Assembly: GCA_030595485.1 (NCBI GenBank)
Contig: JAUVDE010000118.1
Location: forward strand, 1-8,854
Source: Draconibacterium sp.
Lineage (GTDB): Bacteria > Bacteroidota > Bacteroidia > Bacteroidales > Prolixibacteraceae
Direction: 5' to 3'
DNA: 8,854 nucleotides
The notes beneath the pieces are model-generated. The model was not told the DNA's origin and made no database searches. It saw only the letters and a list, made by a program, of their open reading frames with translations. Made by a program: the position numbers and the translations under genes. Position 1 is the first letter of the stretch, and the number at the start of each line of letters is the position of its first letter. Positions 1 through 5,927 of the stretch are shown in pieces.

Positions 1-654
1 TTTGCGTATTTCTCCATTTACTATTTTGAAGTAAGCAATAATTCCTCGAAAAGAATTAATTACAGTATCGAAAATAAGTGCCTGTAGTGGAGCCTTGGGA
101 TCACCTACGGGATGCGGAACTTTGTGGATTATATTTTCAAGGATAGCTTCCACACCTTCTCCGGTTTTTCCGCTGGCTCGAATAATGTCTTTTTGGTCGC
201 AACCAATTAAATCTATTATTTGTTCTTCCACCTCTTCGGGCATGGCATTGGGCAAATCCATTTTATTCAGAATAGGAATAATTTCCAAATCATTTTCAAT
301 GGCCAAATACAAATTCGAAATGGTTTGTGCCTGAATTCCTTGAGTGGAATCAATAATTAATAAGGCACCTTCGCAGGCAGCAATTGAGCGCGAAACTTCG
401 TACGAAAAGTCTACGTGTCCCGGCGTGTCAATAAGGTTGAGTTTATACTCGGTGCCTTCAAATTTATAATCCATTTGAATGGCGTGACTCTTAATGGTAA
501 TTCCACGTTCCTGTTCAAGTTCCATATTGTCAAGAACCTGTGCGTGCATATCTCGTTCGCCAATAGTTTTTGTGAATTCCAAAAGTCGGTCGGCTAACGT
601 ACTTTTACCATGGTCAATGTGTGCAATGATGCAAAAATTCCGAATATTCTCCAT
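1..654 (-). CDS. lepA: Elongation factor 4 (LepA), N-terminal 218 residues, truncated by window edge
   Basis: Reading leftward from an ATG at 654-652, one frame stays open to base 1 and encodes the translational GTPase LepA/EF4, which acts on the ribosome (back-translocation, and a proposed role in 30S biogenesis). All five G motifs of the GTP-binding domain are visible: G1 AHIDHGKS (residues 11-18), G2 ERGITI (49-54), G3 DTPGH (76-80), G4 NKMD (130-133) and G5 as SGK (161-163), where many homologues have SAK. The start of domain II follows (LQALIFDTVINSFRGI, about 190-205). LepA is usually close to 600 residues, so roughly two thirds lies beyond base 1. The MENIRNFCIIAHIDHGKS start is typical of the family. 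No strong ribosome-binding site is seen (only AGAGA upstream). Other frames here are shadows. Identification is very secure. Confidence 0.97.
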   Translation of the reverse strand, partial: MENIRNFCIIAHIDHGKSTLADRLLEFTKTIGERDMHAQVLDNMELEQERGITIKSHAIQMDYKFEGTEYKLNLIDTPGHVDFSYEVSRSIAACEGALLIIDSTQGIQAQTISNLYLAIENDLEIIPILNKMDLPNAMPEEVEEQIIDLIGCDQKDIIRASGKTGEGVEAILENIIHKVPHPVGDPKAPLQALIFDTVINSFRGIIAYFKIVNGEIRK

Positions 655-705
655 TTACTATCTCTTAACAACCATCTGTAGAAATGGTTTCCTTTTAATT
701 TAGCG

Positions 706-713
706 CAAAGATA
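706..713 (-). promoter_or_regulatory. lepA promoter, Bacteroidota -7 box TATCTTTG
   Basis: On the minus strand this reads TATCTTTG followed by CGC, a full match to the Bacteroidota primary-sigma -7 consensus TAnnTTTG. No clear TTG is seen at the -33 position. Transcription would start near 699, giving lepA a leader of about 45 nt. That leader contains a 6-bp inverted repeat (AACCAT 670-675, ATGGTT 684-689) that could form a small hairpin just before the start codon. Confidence 0.6.
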
Positions 714-843
714 TTTAATTTTTGAGATTTAAAGTGATTTGCCTCGGTTTGGCACGTGTTTTTATATTTCTGTAAGGATATTTGATATTCAGTTAAAAGA
801 GCTTGAAACAGAATGTGTTGGCTTGTTTTTATTTTAGAGAGGA

Positions 844-863
844 AATACTTCGGAATTAGTATT
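844..863. repeat. Inverted repeat AATACT-N8-AGTATT, possible activator-binding site
   Basis: Two perfect 6-bp half-sites (AATACT 844-849, AGTATT 858-863) are separated by 8 bp. The centre lies about 118 bp upstream of the start predicted from the sigma-54-like promoter at 945-961. Enhancer-binding proteins with a Fis-type helix-turn-helix usually bind palindromes 80-150 bp upstream, so the position fits. A 6-bp palindrome in AT-rich DNA can also arise by chance. Confidence 0.3.
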
Positions 864-944
864 GCTCATGATTTCTTTAATTGAGATTCTTAAAAAGTGT
901 TAAAAATACCGTTTTTGAAAGATAAAATAAGCTAAAAATATTTT

Positions 945-961
945 TTGGCACGGAGTTTGTA
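945..961 (+). promoter_or_regulatory. Candidate sigma-54 (RpoN) -24/-12 promoter
   Basis: The sequence TTGGCACG-GAGT-TTGTA aligns with the RpoN consensus TTGGCACG-N4-TTGCA. The -24 block is exact and the GG-N10-GC spacing is kept, with GT in place of GC at -12. Transcription would begin near 972. It is not a TAnnTTTG primary-sigma box. A sigma-54 activator gene is present in the same window (4691-5923). The GC-to-GT change at -12 is the main weakness. Confidence 0.5.
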
Positions 962-971
962 AAACGTTTTA

Positions 972-1123
972 TAGTCAAGAAAACAATTAAATACCGAAAG
1001 TAATTTTGGTTTTTAGTTCAGAAATAGAATAAAATACTTCACAGCAATTCTTTGCTGTATTTTCATAAGTTTGGTTTAGTTAGGTTTAGTTTGAATCCCG
1101 GTAGCAGAGGCACCGGGATTTTT
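972..1123 (+). ncRNA. Putative small RNA of about 150 nt between lepA and the aldo/keto reductase gene
   Basis: The boundaries are inferred from a sigma-54-like promoter (945-961) and a strong rightward terminator (1094-1123). The interval has no ATG-initiated ORF. It contains a stem-loop with an inner 7-bp stem ACAGCAA/TTGCTGT (1041-1047, 1052-1058) and an outer 5-bp extension AAAAT/ATTTT (1031-1035, 1059-1063) across a 5-nt bulge. A linker with GGTTTAGT twice at a 10-bp period (1073-1080, 1083-1090) follows, then the terminator hairpin. A TAATTTTG box at 1001-1008 could give an alternative shorter transcript starting near 1015. The 5' and 3' ends do not pair into a 6S-like rod. No known RNA family was recognised. 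The RNA would converge on the 3' end of the reductase gene. Confidence 0.45.
1094..1123 (+). terminator. Rho-independent terminator, rightward
   Basis: A perfect 9-bp stem AATCCCGGT (1094-1102) / ACCGGGATT (1112-1120) with a 9-nt loop runs into TTTTT (1119-1123). Read leftward, the hairpin is followed by CAAACTAAACC with no U-tract, so it serves rightward transcription although no protein gene lies upstream on that strand. It may also block or protect the 3' end of the leftward reductase mRNA as a plain stem. Confidence 0.8.
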
Positions 1124-1151
1124 CATTTATAGTAATTCATCTAAATCATTT

Positions 1152-2159
1152 CTAAACTTCTTTCTTTTTGAAATACTCCAGTTTTCCGGTAAGGGCAATA
1201 TCACGAACTTTATCGATTAACGCCATTTTTTGTTCTTCTGATAGTTTGGCAAACGAACGCGCTAAAGCCACTTTTTCGCGCATGTAAGTTGCATTTTCAT
1301 TCCCAGAGATAAGAACGCTAACCGGTAATGACCATACAAAATGCATCGCTTCTTTTATACTTAAGTAATTTGGTATAAGAGGATCGTCCGATGTCCAATT
1401 CGCTTTTTCTTTTTTTGCAAAAAAACGTCCGTCGGCTAAAGATTTAATGGCAAGAATTCCCATGTTACGATGCAGGGCAGGAGGAATAACGTTTTTGGTG
1501 AAACTAAAATAGGTTTGGTCGAGTACATTAACGGGCATTAATACTGTATCGAAAATGTTGCTTTCTTTTGTTCGTTCCAACATTCGGGTGTGTGCGTATG
1601 GGTTTTGGTGGCCGGTAAACCCAAGGTATTTAACTTTGCCTTGTTGTTTTGCTTTTAAAAGTACCTCAAGAACTCCTTCCGAAATTCGACTATCCACATC
1701 TTGGGGGGTACGAATAGAATGTACCTGAAATAGATCTAGTTGGTCAACTTTTAGTCTGCGCAACGAACCTTCCAAATGTTCTTGAACTGTTTTGGCATCT
1801 TTTCCTGTTGATTTTGTCATCAAGAAAATAAGGTCGCGGTATTTTGGTGTAAGGAATTTGCCATAACGTTCTTCGCTAACACCTTTCGAGTAGCTTTCGG
1901 CTGTGTCGAAAAAACGAACACCGCCTTCAAGAGAAGCCTCAATTACCTCCTGTGCATCATGCTCAGTCGTCCAGCCCACATGGAATCCTCCGGTTCCCAG
2001 CATGGTTACATATTCGCCAGTTCGGCCAAGTTTACGTTTGGGTAATACCTCGCCCAAACGGTCGTGGGCATCATTTTCGGCACCCATTGAAGTTGTTGCA
2101 AGTGAAATTCCGGCTGTTGCTCCAGCCAATGATTTTAAAAAAGTTCTTCTGTCGGCCAT
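1152..2159 (-). CDS. Tat-exported aldo/keto reductase
   Basis: This 335-residue protein belongs to the NAD(P)H-dependent aldo/keto reductase superfamily, which reduces carbonyls or oxidises alcohols in a TIM barrel. The N-terminus MADRRTFLKSLAGATAGISL is a twin-arginine signal (RR at 4-5, then FLK and a mild hydrophobic stretch), so it is probably exported folded with its cofactor. The catalytic tetrad is complete: Asp85 and Tyr90 in DTAESYSKG, Lys116 in LMTKS, His147 in QVHS. The C-terminal nucleotide-binding region lies around SVLISGNENATYMREKV (281-297). Length fits the family plus a leader of about 35 residues. It lies 81 bp downstream of the phosphoesterase gene with no obvious own promoter, so cotranscription is likely. 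The physiological substrate is unknown; sugar or small-carbonyl metabolism in the periplasm is possible. Confidence 0.9.
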   Translation of the reverse strand: MADRRTFLKSLAGATAGISLATTSMGAENDAHDRLGEVLPKRKLGRTGEYVTMLGTGGFHVGWTTEHDAQEVIEASLEGGVRFFDTAESYSKGVSEERYGKFLTPKYRDLIFLMTKSTGKDAKTVQEHLEGSLRRLKVDQLDLFQVHSIRTPQDVDSRISEGVLEVLLKAKQQGKVKYLGFTGHQNPYAHTRMLERTKESNIFDTVLMPVNVLDQTYFSFTKNVIPPALHRNMGILAIKSLADGRFFAKKEKANWTSDDPLIPNYLSIKEAMHFVWSLPVSVLISGNENATYMREKVALARSFAKLSEEQKMALIDKVRDIALTGKLEYFKKKEV

Positions 2160-2240
2160 GTCAATTGATTTGAGATTAGCCCATTAAGTTACATTAAAAA
2201 GAGAAAAGAATATAATATTGAAGTTTTTTAGCTTTTGTGA

Positions 2241-3113
2241 CTAGTCTTTTACGGCTTCCCAGCCGTAATCAATATACTCCCAATCAAAGTCATCACCATC
2301 AATGTTTATTTTCAGATAACCTTCTTCTGTGCCGTGGTAAGCTCCGCCCCACCAACTTGCTGAAATTGCTCCAGCGGTAATAAATTGTATTCCTAGTGTT
2401 TGAATTTCTTCATATAAGTGCTGGTGACCTTGTAAAACTAATTTTAGGTTGTGCTCGTTAAATAAATCCCAAATTTCTTTAAAGTTAGCGAATGTGTCTG
2501 CACTCTTGTATTTGCCTTCCAGTGCCGGATAATAAACTGAAAGAAAGGGGACATGAACGGAAATGATTATTGGAGTTTCTGCAGCTACTTTTTGAAGATC
2601 TCTTTTTAGCCATTCTTTTTGCTCATCACCAACACAGTAGCTTCCTCCACAGGTTTGAGTCGTATTTAATACAACAAAATGCCATTCTTTGTGGTCGAAT
2701 GAATAATAGCTTTCGTTAATGTATTTCTCAAAAAGACCTTCGTTGTAGAGTGGATCTTTTTTATTAACTCCCCAAAAACGATCGTGGTTGCCAATTGTGG
2801 CATAATAGTCAATGCCCGATTTCTCAATTATGCCAGTATATTTTTGCATCAATTCGTGAGCCGTTTTGGCATCGTCTTTTAATACATCAATATCAACATT
2901 GTCGCCTCCGGTTAGAATAAAATCTACTTTGTTGGCTTTGGCATTTTTAATGGCTTTGTTTAATCCATCCCAGCATCCCTCAGCACCATTGTTTAAATGA
3001 ATATCGGTGAAAAAAGCAAAGCTGAATTTATCTTTTCCTTTAGCTAATGGTTCGCTGGCTTTTAGTGCAATTACAAAAAGCAGTAACGTAATAAATAAAG
3101 TTAGTTGTTTCAT
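2241..3113 (-). CDS. Secreted calcineurin-like metallophosphoesterase
   Basis: This 290-residue protein has the full metallophosphoesterase signature: DIH (Asp37, His39), GGDN (69-72), GNHD (108-111), a His in SVHVP (187) and GHQH (229-232). These residues hold a two-metal centre that hydrolyses phosphomonoesters or phosphodiesters. MKQLTLFITLLLFVIALKAS is a Sec signal peptide with a likely cut near residue 20, placing the enzyme in the periplasm or outside. Cys155 and Cys160 (TCGGSYC) are close enough to form a disulfide after export. Length is normal for an exported single-domain member. The start follows a 25-aa micro-ORF by 5 nt, and the aldo/keto reductase gene lies downstream. The substrate cannot be told from sequence; purple acid phosphatase-like or nucleotide/sugar phosphatase roles are all possible. 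Confidence 0.92.
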   Translation of the reverse strand: MKQLTLFITLLLFVIALKASEPLAKGKDKFSFAFFTDIHLNNGAEGCWDGLNKAIKNAKANKVDFILTGGDNVDIDVLKDDAKTAHELMQKYTGIIEKSGIDYYATIGNHDRFWGVNKKDPLYNEGLFEKYINESYYSFDHKEWHFVVLNTTQTCGGSYCVGDEQKEWLKRDLQKVAAETPIIISVHVPFLSVYYPALEGKYKSADTFANFKEIWDLFNEHNLKLVLQGHQHLYEEIQTLGIQFITAGAISASWWGGAYHGTEEGYLKINIDGDDFDWEYIDYGWEAVKD

Positions 3114-3118
3114 TTTGC

Positions 3119-3196
3119 TTAGTTTTTAATGATTTTGTAAGAATTATACACTTGATTGACCACAATAGCCATCAAAATAATGAATAAAATCTTCAT
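3119..3196 (-). CDS. 25-aa hydrophobic micro-ORF directly upstream of the phosphoesterase gene
   Basis: Between the T9SS-domain gene and the phosphoesterase there is a 26-codon ATG-to-TAA frame that encodes MKILFIILMAIVVNQVYNSY followed by KIIKN. Residues 3-13 are strongly hydrophobic and the C-terminal end is positive, like a tiny single-pass membrane protein or a leader peptide. It ends 5 nt before the phosphoesterase ATG, and a TAATTTTG promoter box lies 35 bp upstream of its start, so it would be the first ORF on that mRNA. No Shine-Dalgarno sequence is seen, which is normal in this phylum. I recognise no family. It could be translated for itself, act as a coupling or leader ORF, or be chance; the spacing and composition favour translation moderately. 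Confidence 0.4.
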   Translation of the reverse strand: MKILFIILMAIVVNQVYNSYKIIKN

Positions 3197-3230
3197 AATT
3201 GAAATATTAAAATTTGGAGGTGAAAGTAAG

Positions 3231-3238
3231 CAAAATTA
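3231..3238 (-). promoter_or_regulatory. Candidate -7 box TAATTTTG for the micro-ORF/phosphoesterase transcript
   Basis: On the minus strand this reads TTAATTTTGC, matching TAnnTTTG. The start would fall near 3225, about 30 nt before the micro-ORF. No clear TTG is seen at -33, so support is from the -7 element and its position alone. Confidence 0.45.
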
Positions 3239-3274
3239 AGACCGAACAGAAGGTAGAGAAATTAAAATTTCATA

Positions 3275-3628
3275 TCAGTTTTTTGAAACCATAAGTTTCT
3301 TTACTGTCGTTTTATTATCGGTAGTTTTTATTTGAATCAGATAAATTCCGTTGGGAACATCTTCTAACTTAAGCTGCGTTTTATGCGTAGCGAAATGGTA
3401 CTTTTTTAGTAGTACTTGTTTGCCAGTAATGTTGATTAATCGGATTTCTGAAATTTCCTTTGCACTAAATTCAATAGTAACCTTGCTGTTTTTGCATGGG
3501 TTAGGATAAATTTTTAATTCTGCTTCCAGTTTATCTTTAGCCGATTTTGTAGGAGTACTCCATGAATCTTGTGCCAATGCAGGCAAGGTAAAAGCAATGA
3601 ATAAAAGGACAAGTATATATTGTTTCAT
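3275..3628 (-). CDS. Small secreted protein consisting almost entirely of a T9SS type A sorting domain
   Basis: This 117-residue protein starts with a Sec signal peptide (MKQYILVLLFIAFTLPALAQ, likely cut after residue 20). A short charged spacer follows, and then from about residue 37 a T9SS type A C-terminal sorting domain: IYPNPCKNSKVTIEF (40-54), IRLINITGKQVLLKK (62-76), LEDVPNGIYLIQIKT (88-102) and the terminal VKKLMVSK. Such domains direct cargo through the type IX secretion pore and are normally appended to large enzymes or adhesins. Here the cargo portion is only about 17 residues. The single mature Cys45 (YPNPC) could allow covalent linkage. It lies 95 bp downstream of kdsB with its own possible sigma-54-like promoter. 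It may be a secreted micro-protein, a domain-only chaperone or decoy, or the remnant of a larger gene; no upstream frame suggests recent decay. Confidence 0.88.
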   Translation of the reverse strand: MKQYILVLLFIAFTLPALAQDSWSTPTKSAKDKLEAELKIYPNPCKNSKVTIEFSAKEISEIRLINITGKQVLLKKYHFATHKTQLKLEDVPNGIYLIQIKTTDNKTTVKKLMVSKN

Positions 3629-3664
3629 GGCAAACTTGTTTAATTGTTTTCGAGCAGAGGTATT

Positions 3665-3680
3665 ACAAATTGTGTGCCTC
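3665..3680 (-). promoter_or_regulatory. Candidate sigma-54-like promoter of the T9SS-domain gene
   Basis: On the minus strand this reads GAGGCAC-ACAAT-TTGT, continuing AATA. The GG-N10-GT spacing is the same as at 945-961, and both sites share GGCAC-N5-TTTGTAA. The -24 block has AGGCAC rather than TGGCAC. The predicted start near 3654 gives a leader of about 26 nt to the ATG at 3628. The box is embedded in a short inverted repeat (AGAGG 3656-3660, CCTCT 3677-3681), so an mRNA hairpin or operator is an alternative reading. Confidence 0.35.
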
Positions 3681-3723
3681 TTTTAATAAGGACAGAAAAA
3701 TGATTAAACAGTTGCAGTAAGTT

Positions 3724-4458
3724 TTAGAATAATTTAAGAGCTGCTTGTAAATCTTCAGGGGTGTCGATTCCAATAGATTGTGTCGTGGTTTCGGCAGTTT
3801 TAATTTTGAAGCCATTTTCGAGCCAACGTAATTGTTCTAGCGATTCGGCTAACTCTAATTTTCCCTGTGGCAACTTTGTAATTTCCTGAAGAACATCGGC
3901 CTTAAAAGCATACATGCCAATGTGTGACCAAAATGTATTTTCTGTAGTCCAGTCATGTTTGTCTGTACCGCGGACATAAGGAATTGGCGAACGGCTAAAA
4001 TAAAGCGCATTGTTATTATGGTCGAGCACAACTTTAGGCCGGTTTGGATTAAAAAGCTCTTCCGTAGAATCATTTTTTTTAACCAAAGTGGCAATTTCGG
4101 CATCACTCTTAAAACACGATTTTAAAAGCTCAATTTGCTCGGGCTGAATAAAAGGTTCGTCGCCCTGGATATTTATGGCCACATCAAAATCGATGGTTTC
4201 GGAAAGTTTAAGCGCAGCTTCAGCACAGCGGTCGGTACCACTTTGGTGTGTCGAAAGTGTTTTAACCACCTTCCCTCCAAAAGCTTCAACAGCCTTAACT
4301 ATTCGGTCGTCGTCGGTTGCCACATAAACTTCATCCAATGCTTTCGAAACATTTTCATAAACCCACTGAATCATTGGTTTATCTTTAATTATCGCAAGTG
4401 GTTTTCCCGGGAAACGGGTGGATTCATATCGTGCAGGAATAATTCCAATAAAATTCAT
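3724..4458 (-). CDS. kdsB: 3-deoxy-manno-octulosonate cytidylyltransferase (CMP-KDO synthetase)
   Basis: This cytoplasmic enzyme of 244 residues activates KDO with CTP to CMP-KDO, the donor used by KDO transferases in lipid A-core assembly. Family motifs run in order: IIPARYESTRFPGKPL (6-21, nucleotide-binding loop), VATDDDRI (46-53), HQSGTDRCAEA (71-81), INIQGDEPF (95-103, with Asp100 as a metal ligand), YFSRSPIPYVR (153-163), SHIGMYAF (178-185) and the C-terminal GIDTPEDL (230-237). Length is standard for KdsB. It diverges from the sigma-54 activator/lptE operon across a 232-bp promoter region, placing two LPS functions side by side. The start MNFIGIIPARY is the family's usual one. It is followed on the same strand by the T9SS-domain gene with no visible terminator between them. 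Confidence 0.97.
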   Translation of the reverse strand: MNFIGIIPARYESTRFPGKPLAIIKDKPMIQWVYENVSKALDEVYVATDDDRIVKAVEAFGGKVVKTLSTHQSGTDRCAEAALKLSETIDFDVAINIQGDEPFIQPEQIELLKSCFKSDAEIATLVKKNDSTEELFNPNRPKVVLDHNNNALYFSRSPIPYVRGTDKHDWTTENTFWSHIGMYAFKADVLQEITKLPQGKLELAESLEQLRWLENGFKIKTAETTTQSIGIDTPEDLQAALKLF

Positions 4459-4524
4459 AGTACCGGCATTATTAGATTTGTTTACTGAGTAAAGAACCCA
4501 GTCAGAAAATTTTCAATTAGGTTT

Positions 4525-4532
4525 CAAAGATA
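4525..4532 (-). promoter_or_regulatory. kdsB promoter, -7 box TATCTTTG
   Basis: The minus strand reads TTATCTTTGAAACC, the same TATCTTTG box as before lepA. Transcription would begin near 4518 and leave a leader of about 60 nt before the ATG at 4458. No clear TTG lies at -33. Confidence 0.55.
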
Positions 4533-4660
4533 ATTAATGAAATCGATTTAATCTTTGCCAACTGTACTAATTACTTACTGCTAGCCGCTCATCGCCCATT
4601 ATTAAATAAATAAAAAAACTTAATTGTAAGTTTCTAGTTATCATAGCCAATGAAAAATTG

Positions 4661-4668
4661 TAAATTTG
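4661..4668 (+). promoter_or_regulatory. Promoter of the activator-lptE-secG operon, -7 box TAAATTTG
   Basis: TAAATTTG followed by CAAAC matches TAnnTTTG and lies 22 bp before the ATG at 4691, so the leader would be only about 16 nt. This suggests that the activator gene itself is made by the primary sigma factor, not by sigma-54. A weaker, one-mismatch box (AATCTTTG, 4550-4557) lies further upstream. Confidence 0.5.
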
Positions 4669-4690
4669 CAAACTGTTCATATTTAAAAGC

Positions 4691-5923
4691 ATGGATTTAC
4701 AAGCAATAAAACAAAGATTTGAAATAATAGGTAACACCGCCGGCCTAAACCGTGCCATTGAAGTAGCTGTGCAAGTAGCACCTACCGATTTGTCAGTTTT
4801 GGTAATGGGTGAAAGTGGTGTTGGCAAAGAAATATTTCCGCAAATAATTCATCAGTTTTCGAGCCGTAAACACGGAAAATACATTGCGGTAAACTGTGGT
4901 GCCATTCCTGAAGGAACAATCGATTCGGAACTTTTTGGTCACGAAAAAGGAGCATTTACAGGTGCGCTGGCCGACCGAAAAGGATATTTTCAGGAAGCCG
5001 ATGGCGGCACTATTTTTCTGGATGAAATAGGGGAGTTGCCGATGTCGACACAAGCACGCTTGTTGCGCGTACTTGAAACCGGTGAATTTATAAAAGTAGG
5101 TTCGTCGAAAGTGGTAAAAACAAATGTGCGTGTAATTGCGGCTACCAACGTAAATATTCCAACAGCAATTGATGAAGGGAAGTTTCGTGAAGATTTGTAT
5201 TATCGTTTAAATACTTTACCAATTTCTATTTTGCCCTTGCGCGAACGAACGGAGGATATCAATTTATTGTTTCGGAAATTTGCCCGCGATTTTGCTGAGA
5301 AATACCGGATGCCCGCGGTTAGATTAACCGACGAGGCACGTTCGGCTTTGGTAAGTTTCCATTGGCCGGGAAATGTAAGGCAGCTAAAAAATATTGCCGA
5401 GCAGATTTCAATTATTGAAAAAGAACGTGAAATTACAGGTGATGTTTTGCGTGGCTATTTACCATCTGATGGGTCGAAAAATTTGCCGGCAGTTTTTTCA
5501 AGTTCTCAAGGTAATGAGTCGTTTTCCAACGAACGCGAAATTCTATACAAAGTTCTTTTCGACATGAAAAACGACATGACCGATTTGAAAAAGTTGGTGT
5601 TGGATTTAATGGAAAATCGTGAGGCGCCTATTTCAGGAGATCATGCACAAAGTATACGGAATTTATACAATACCGACGATGGTAGTTTTGCCCCAAAAGA
5701 TTCGGCGCAAAATCCAATTCATATTACTCCCGTCGACAAAGAAAATATTCAGGATACCGAAGAATTTGTGGAAGAATCGCTTTCTTTGGCCGACAAGGAA
5801 ATTGAGCTGATTAAAAAAGCTTTAGACAAACATCGCGGCAAACGAAAGTATGCGGCGCAGGAGCTTGGAATATCGGAACGTACGCTTTATCGAAAAATAA
5901 AAGAATACGAAATTAAGGGATAG
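4691..5923 (+). CDS. Sigma-54-dependent transcriptional activator (AAA+ plus Fis-type HTH, no sensor domain)
   Basis: This 410-residue enhancer-binding protein uses ATP hydrolysis to open promoters held by RpoN polymerase. The AAA+ domain begins almost at residue 1: Walker A GESGVGKE (40-47), the sigma-54 contact loop GAFTGA (87-92), Walker B GGTIFLDE (105-112), arginine fingers in FREDLYYRLN (165-174) and sensor II WPGNVRQLKN (225-234; many homologues have VREL). A linker of about 110 residues (258-367) follows. It includes a conserved-looking helical stretch ILYKVLFDMKNDMTDLKKLV (284-303) and an acidic segment. The Fis-type helix-turn-helix is at 369-407 (KYAAQELGISERTLYRKI). There is no receiver, GAF or PAS domain, so activity may depend on abundance or a partner. 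It heads an operon and ends 4 nt before lptE. The target genes are not known. Confidence 0.95.
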   Translation: MDLQAIKQRFEIIGNTAGLNRAIEVAVQVAPTDLSVLVMGESGVGKEIFPQIIHQFSSRKHGKYIAVNCGAIPEGTIDSELFGHEKGAFTGALADRKGYFQEADGGTIFLDEIGELPMSTQARLLRVLETGEFIKVGSSKVVKTNVRVIAATNVNIPTAIDEGKFREDLYYRLNTLPISILPLRERTEDINLLFRKFARDFAEKYRMPAVRLTDEARSALVSFHWPGNVRQLKNIAEQISIIEKEREITGDVLRGYLPSDGSKNLPAVFSSSQGNESFSNEREILYKVLFDMKNDMTDLKKLVLDLMENREAPISGDHAQSIRNLYNTDDGSFAPKDSAQNPIHITPVDKENIQDTEEFVEESLSLADKEIELIKKALDKHRGKRKYAAQELGISERTLYRKIKEYEIKG

Positions 5924-5927
5924 TTTT

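Larger units (their letters stand above)
655..1151. other. Intergenic region of about 500 bp with no credible protein-coding gene
   Basis: The region is AT-rich and dense in stop codons in all frames; the only short ORFs are of about 10 codons. It contains the leftward lepA promoter (706-713), a partial sigma-54 -24 element (749-764), an inverted repeat AATACT-N8-AGTATT (844-863), a better sigma-54-like promoter (945-961), a stem-loop (1031-1063), a 10-bp-period direct repeat (1073-1090) and a terminator (1094-1123). Everything from 844 rightward is consistent with one rightward transcription unit. No plus-strand protein gene lies between 655 and the terminator, which is why a non-coding RNA is proposed. 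Confidence 0.75.

Noticed and set aside
95..703. Three plus-strand ORFs of 60-79 codons
   Set aside because: They are antisense to lepA, which shows all GTPase motifs in the minus frame; the plus ORFs have no recognisable features.
868..903. 11-codon plus-strand ORF in the lepA-reductase intergenic region
   Set aside because: It is too short to support, upstream of the putative promoter, and without a ribosome-binding site.
1094..1120. Terminator hairpin as a terminator for the leftward aldo/keto reductase gene
   Set aside because: On the minus strand the stem is followed by CAAACTAAACC, without a U-tract.
972..1123. 6S RNA as the identity of the putative small RNA
   Set aside because: The 5' and 3' parts do not pair into a long rod with a central bubble; the visible structure is separate hairpins.
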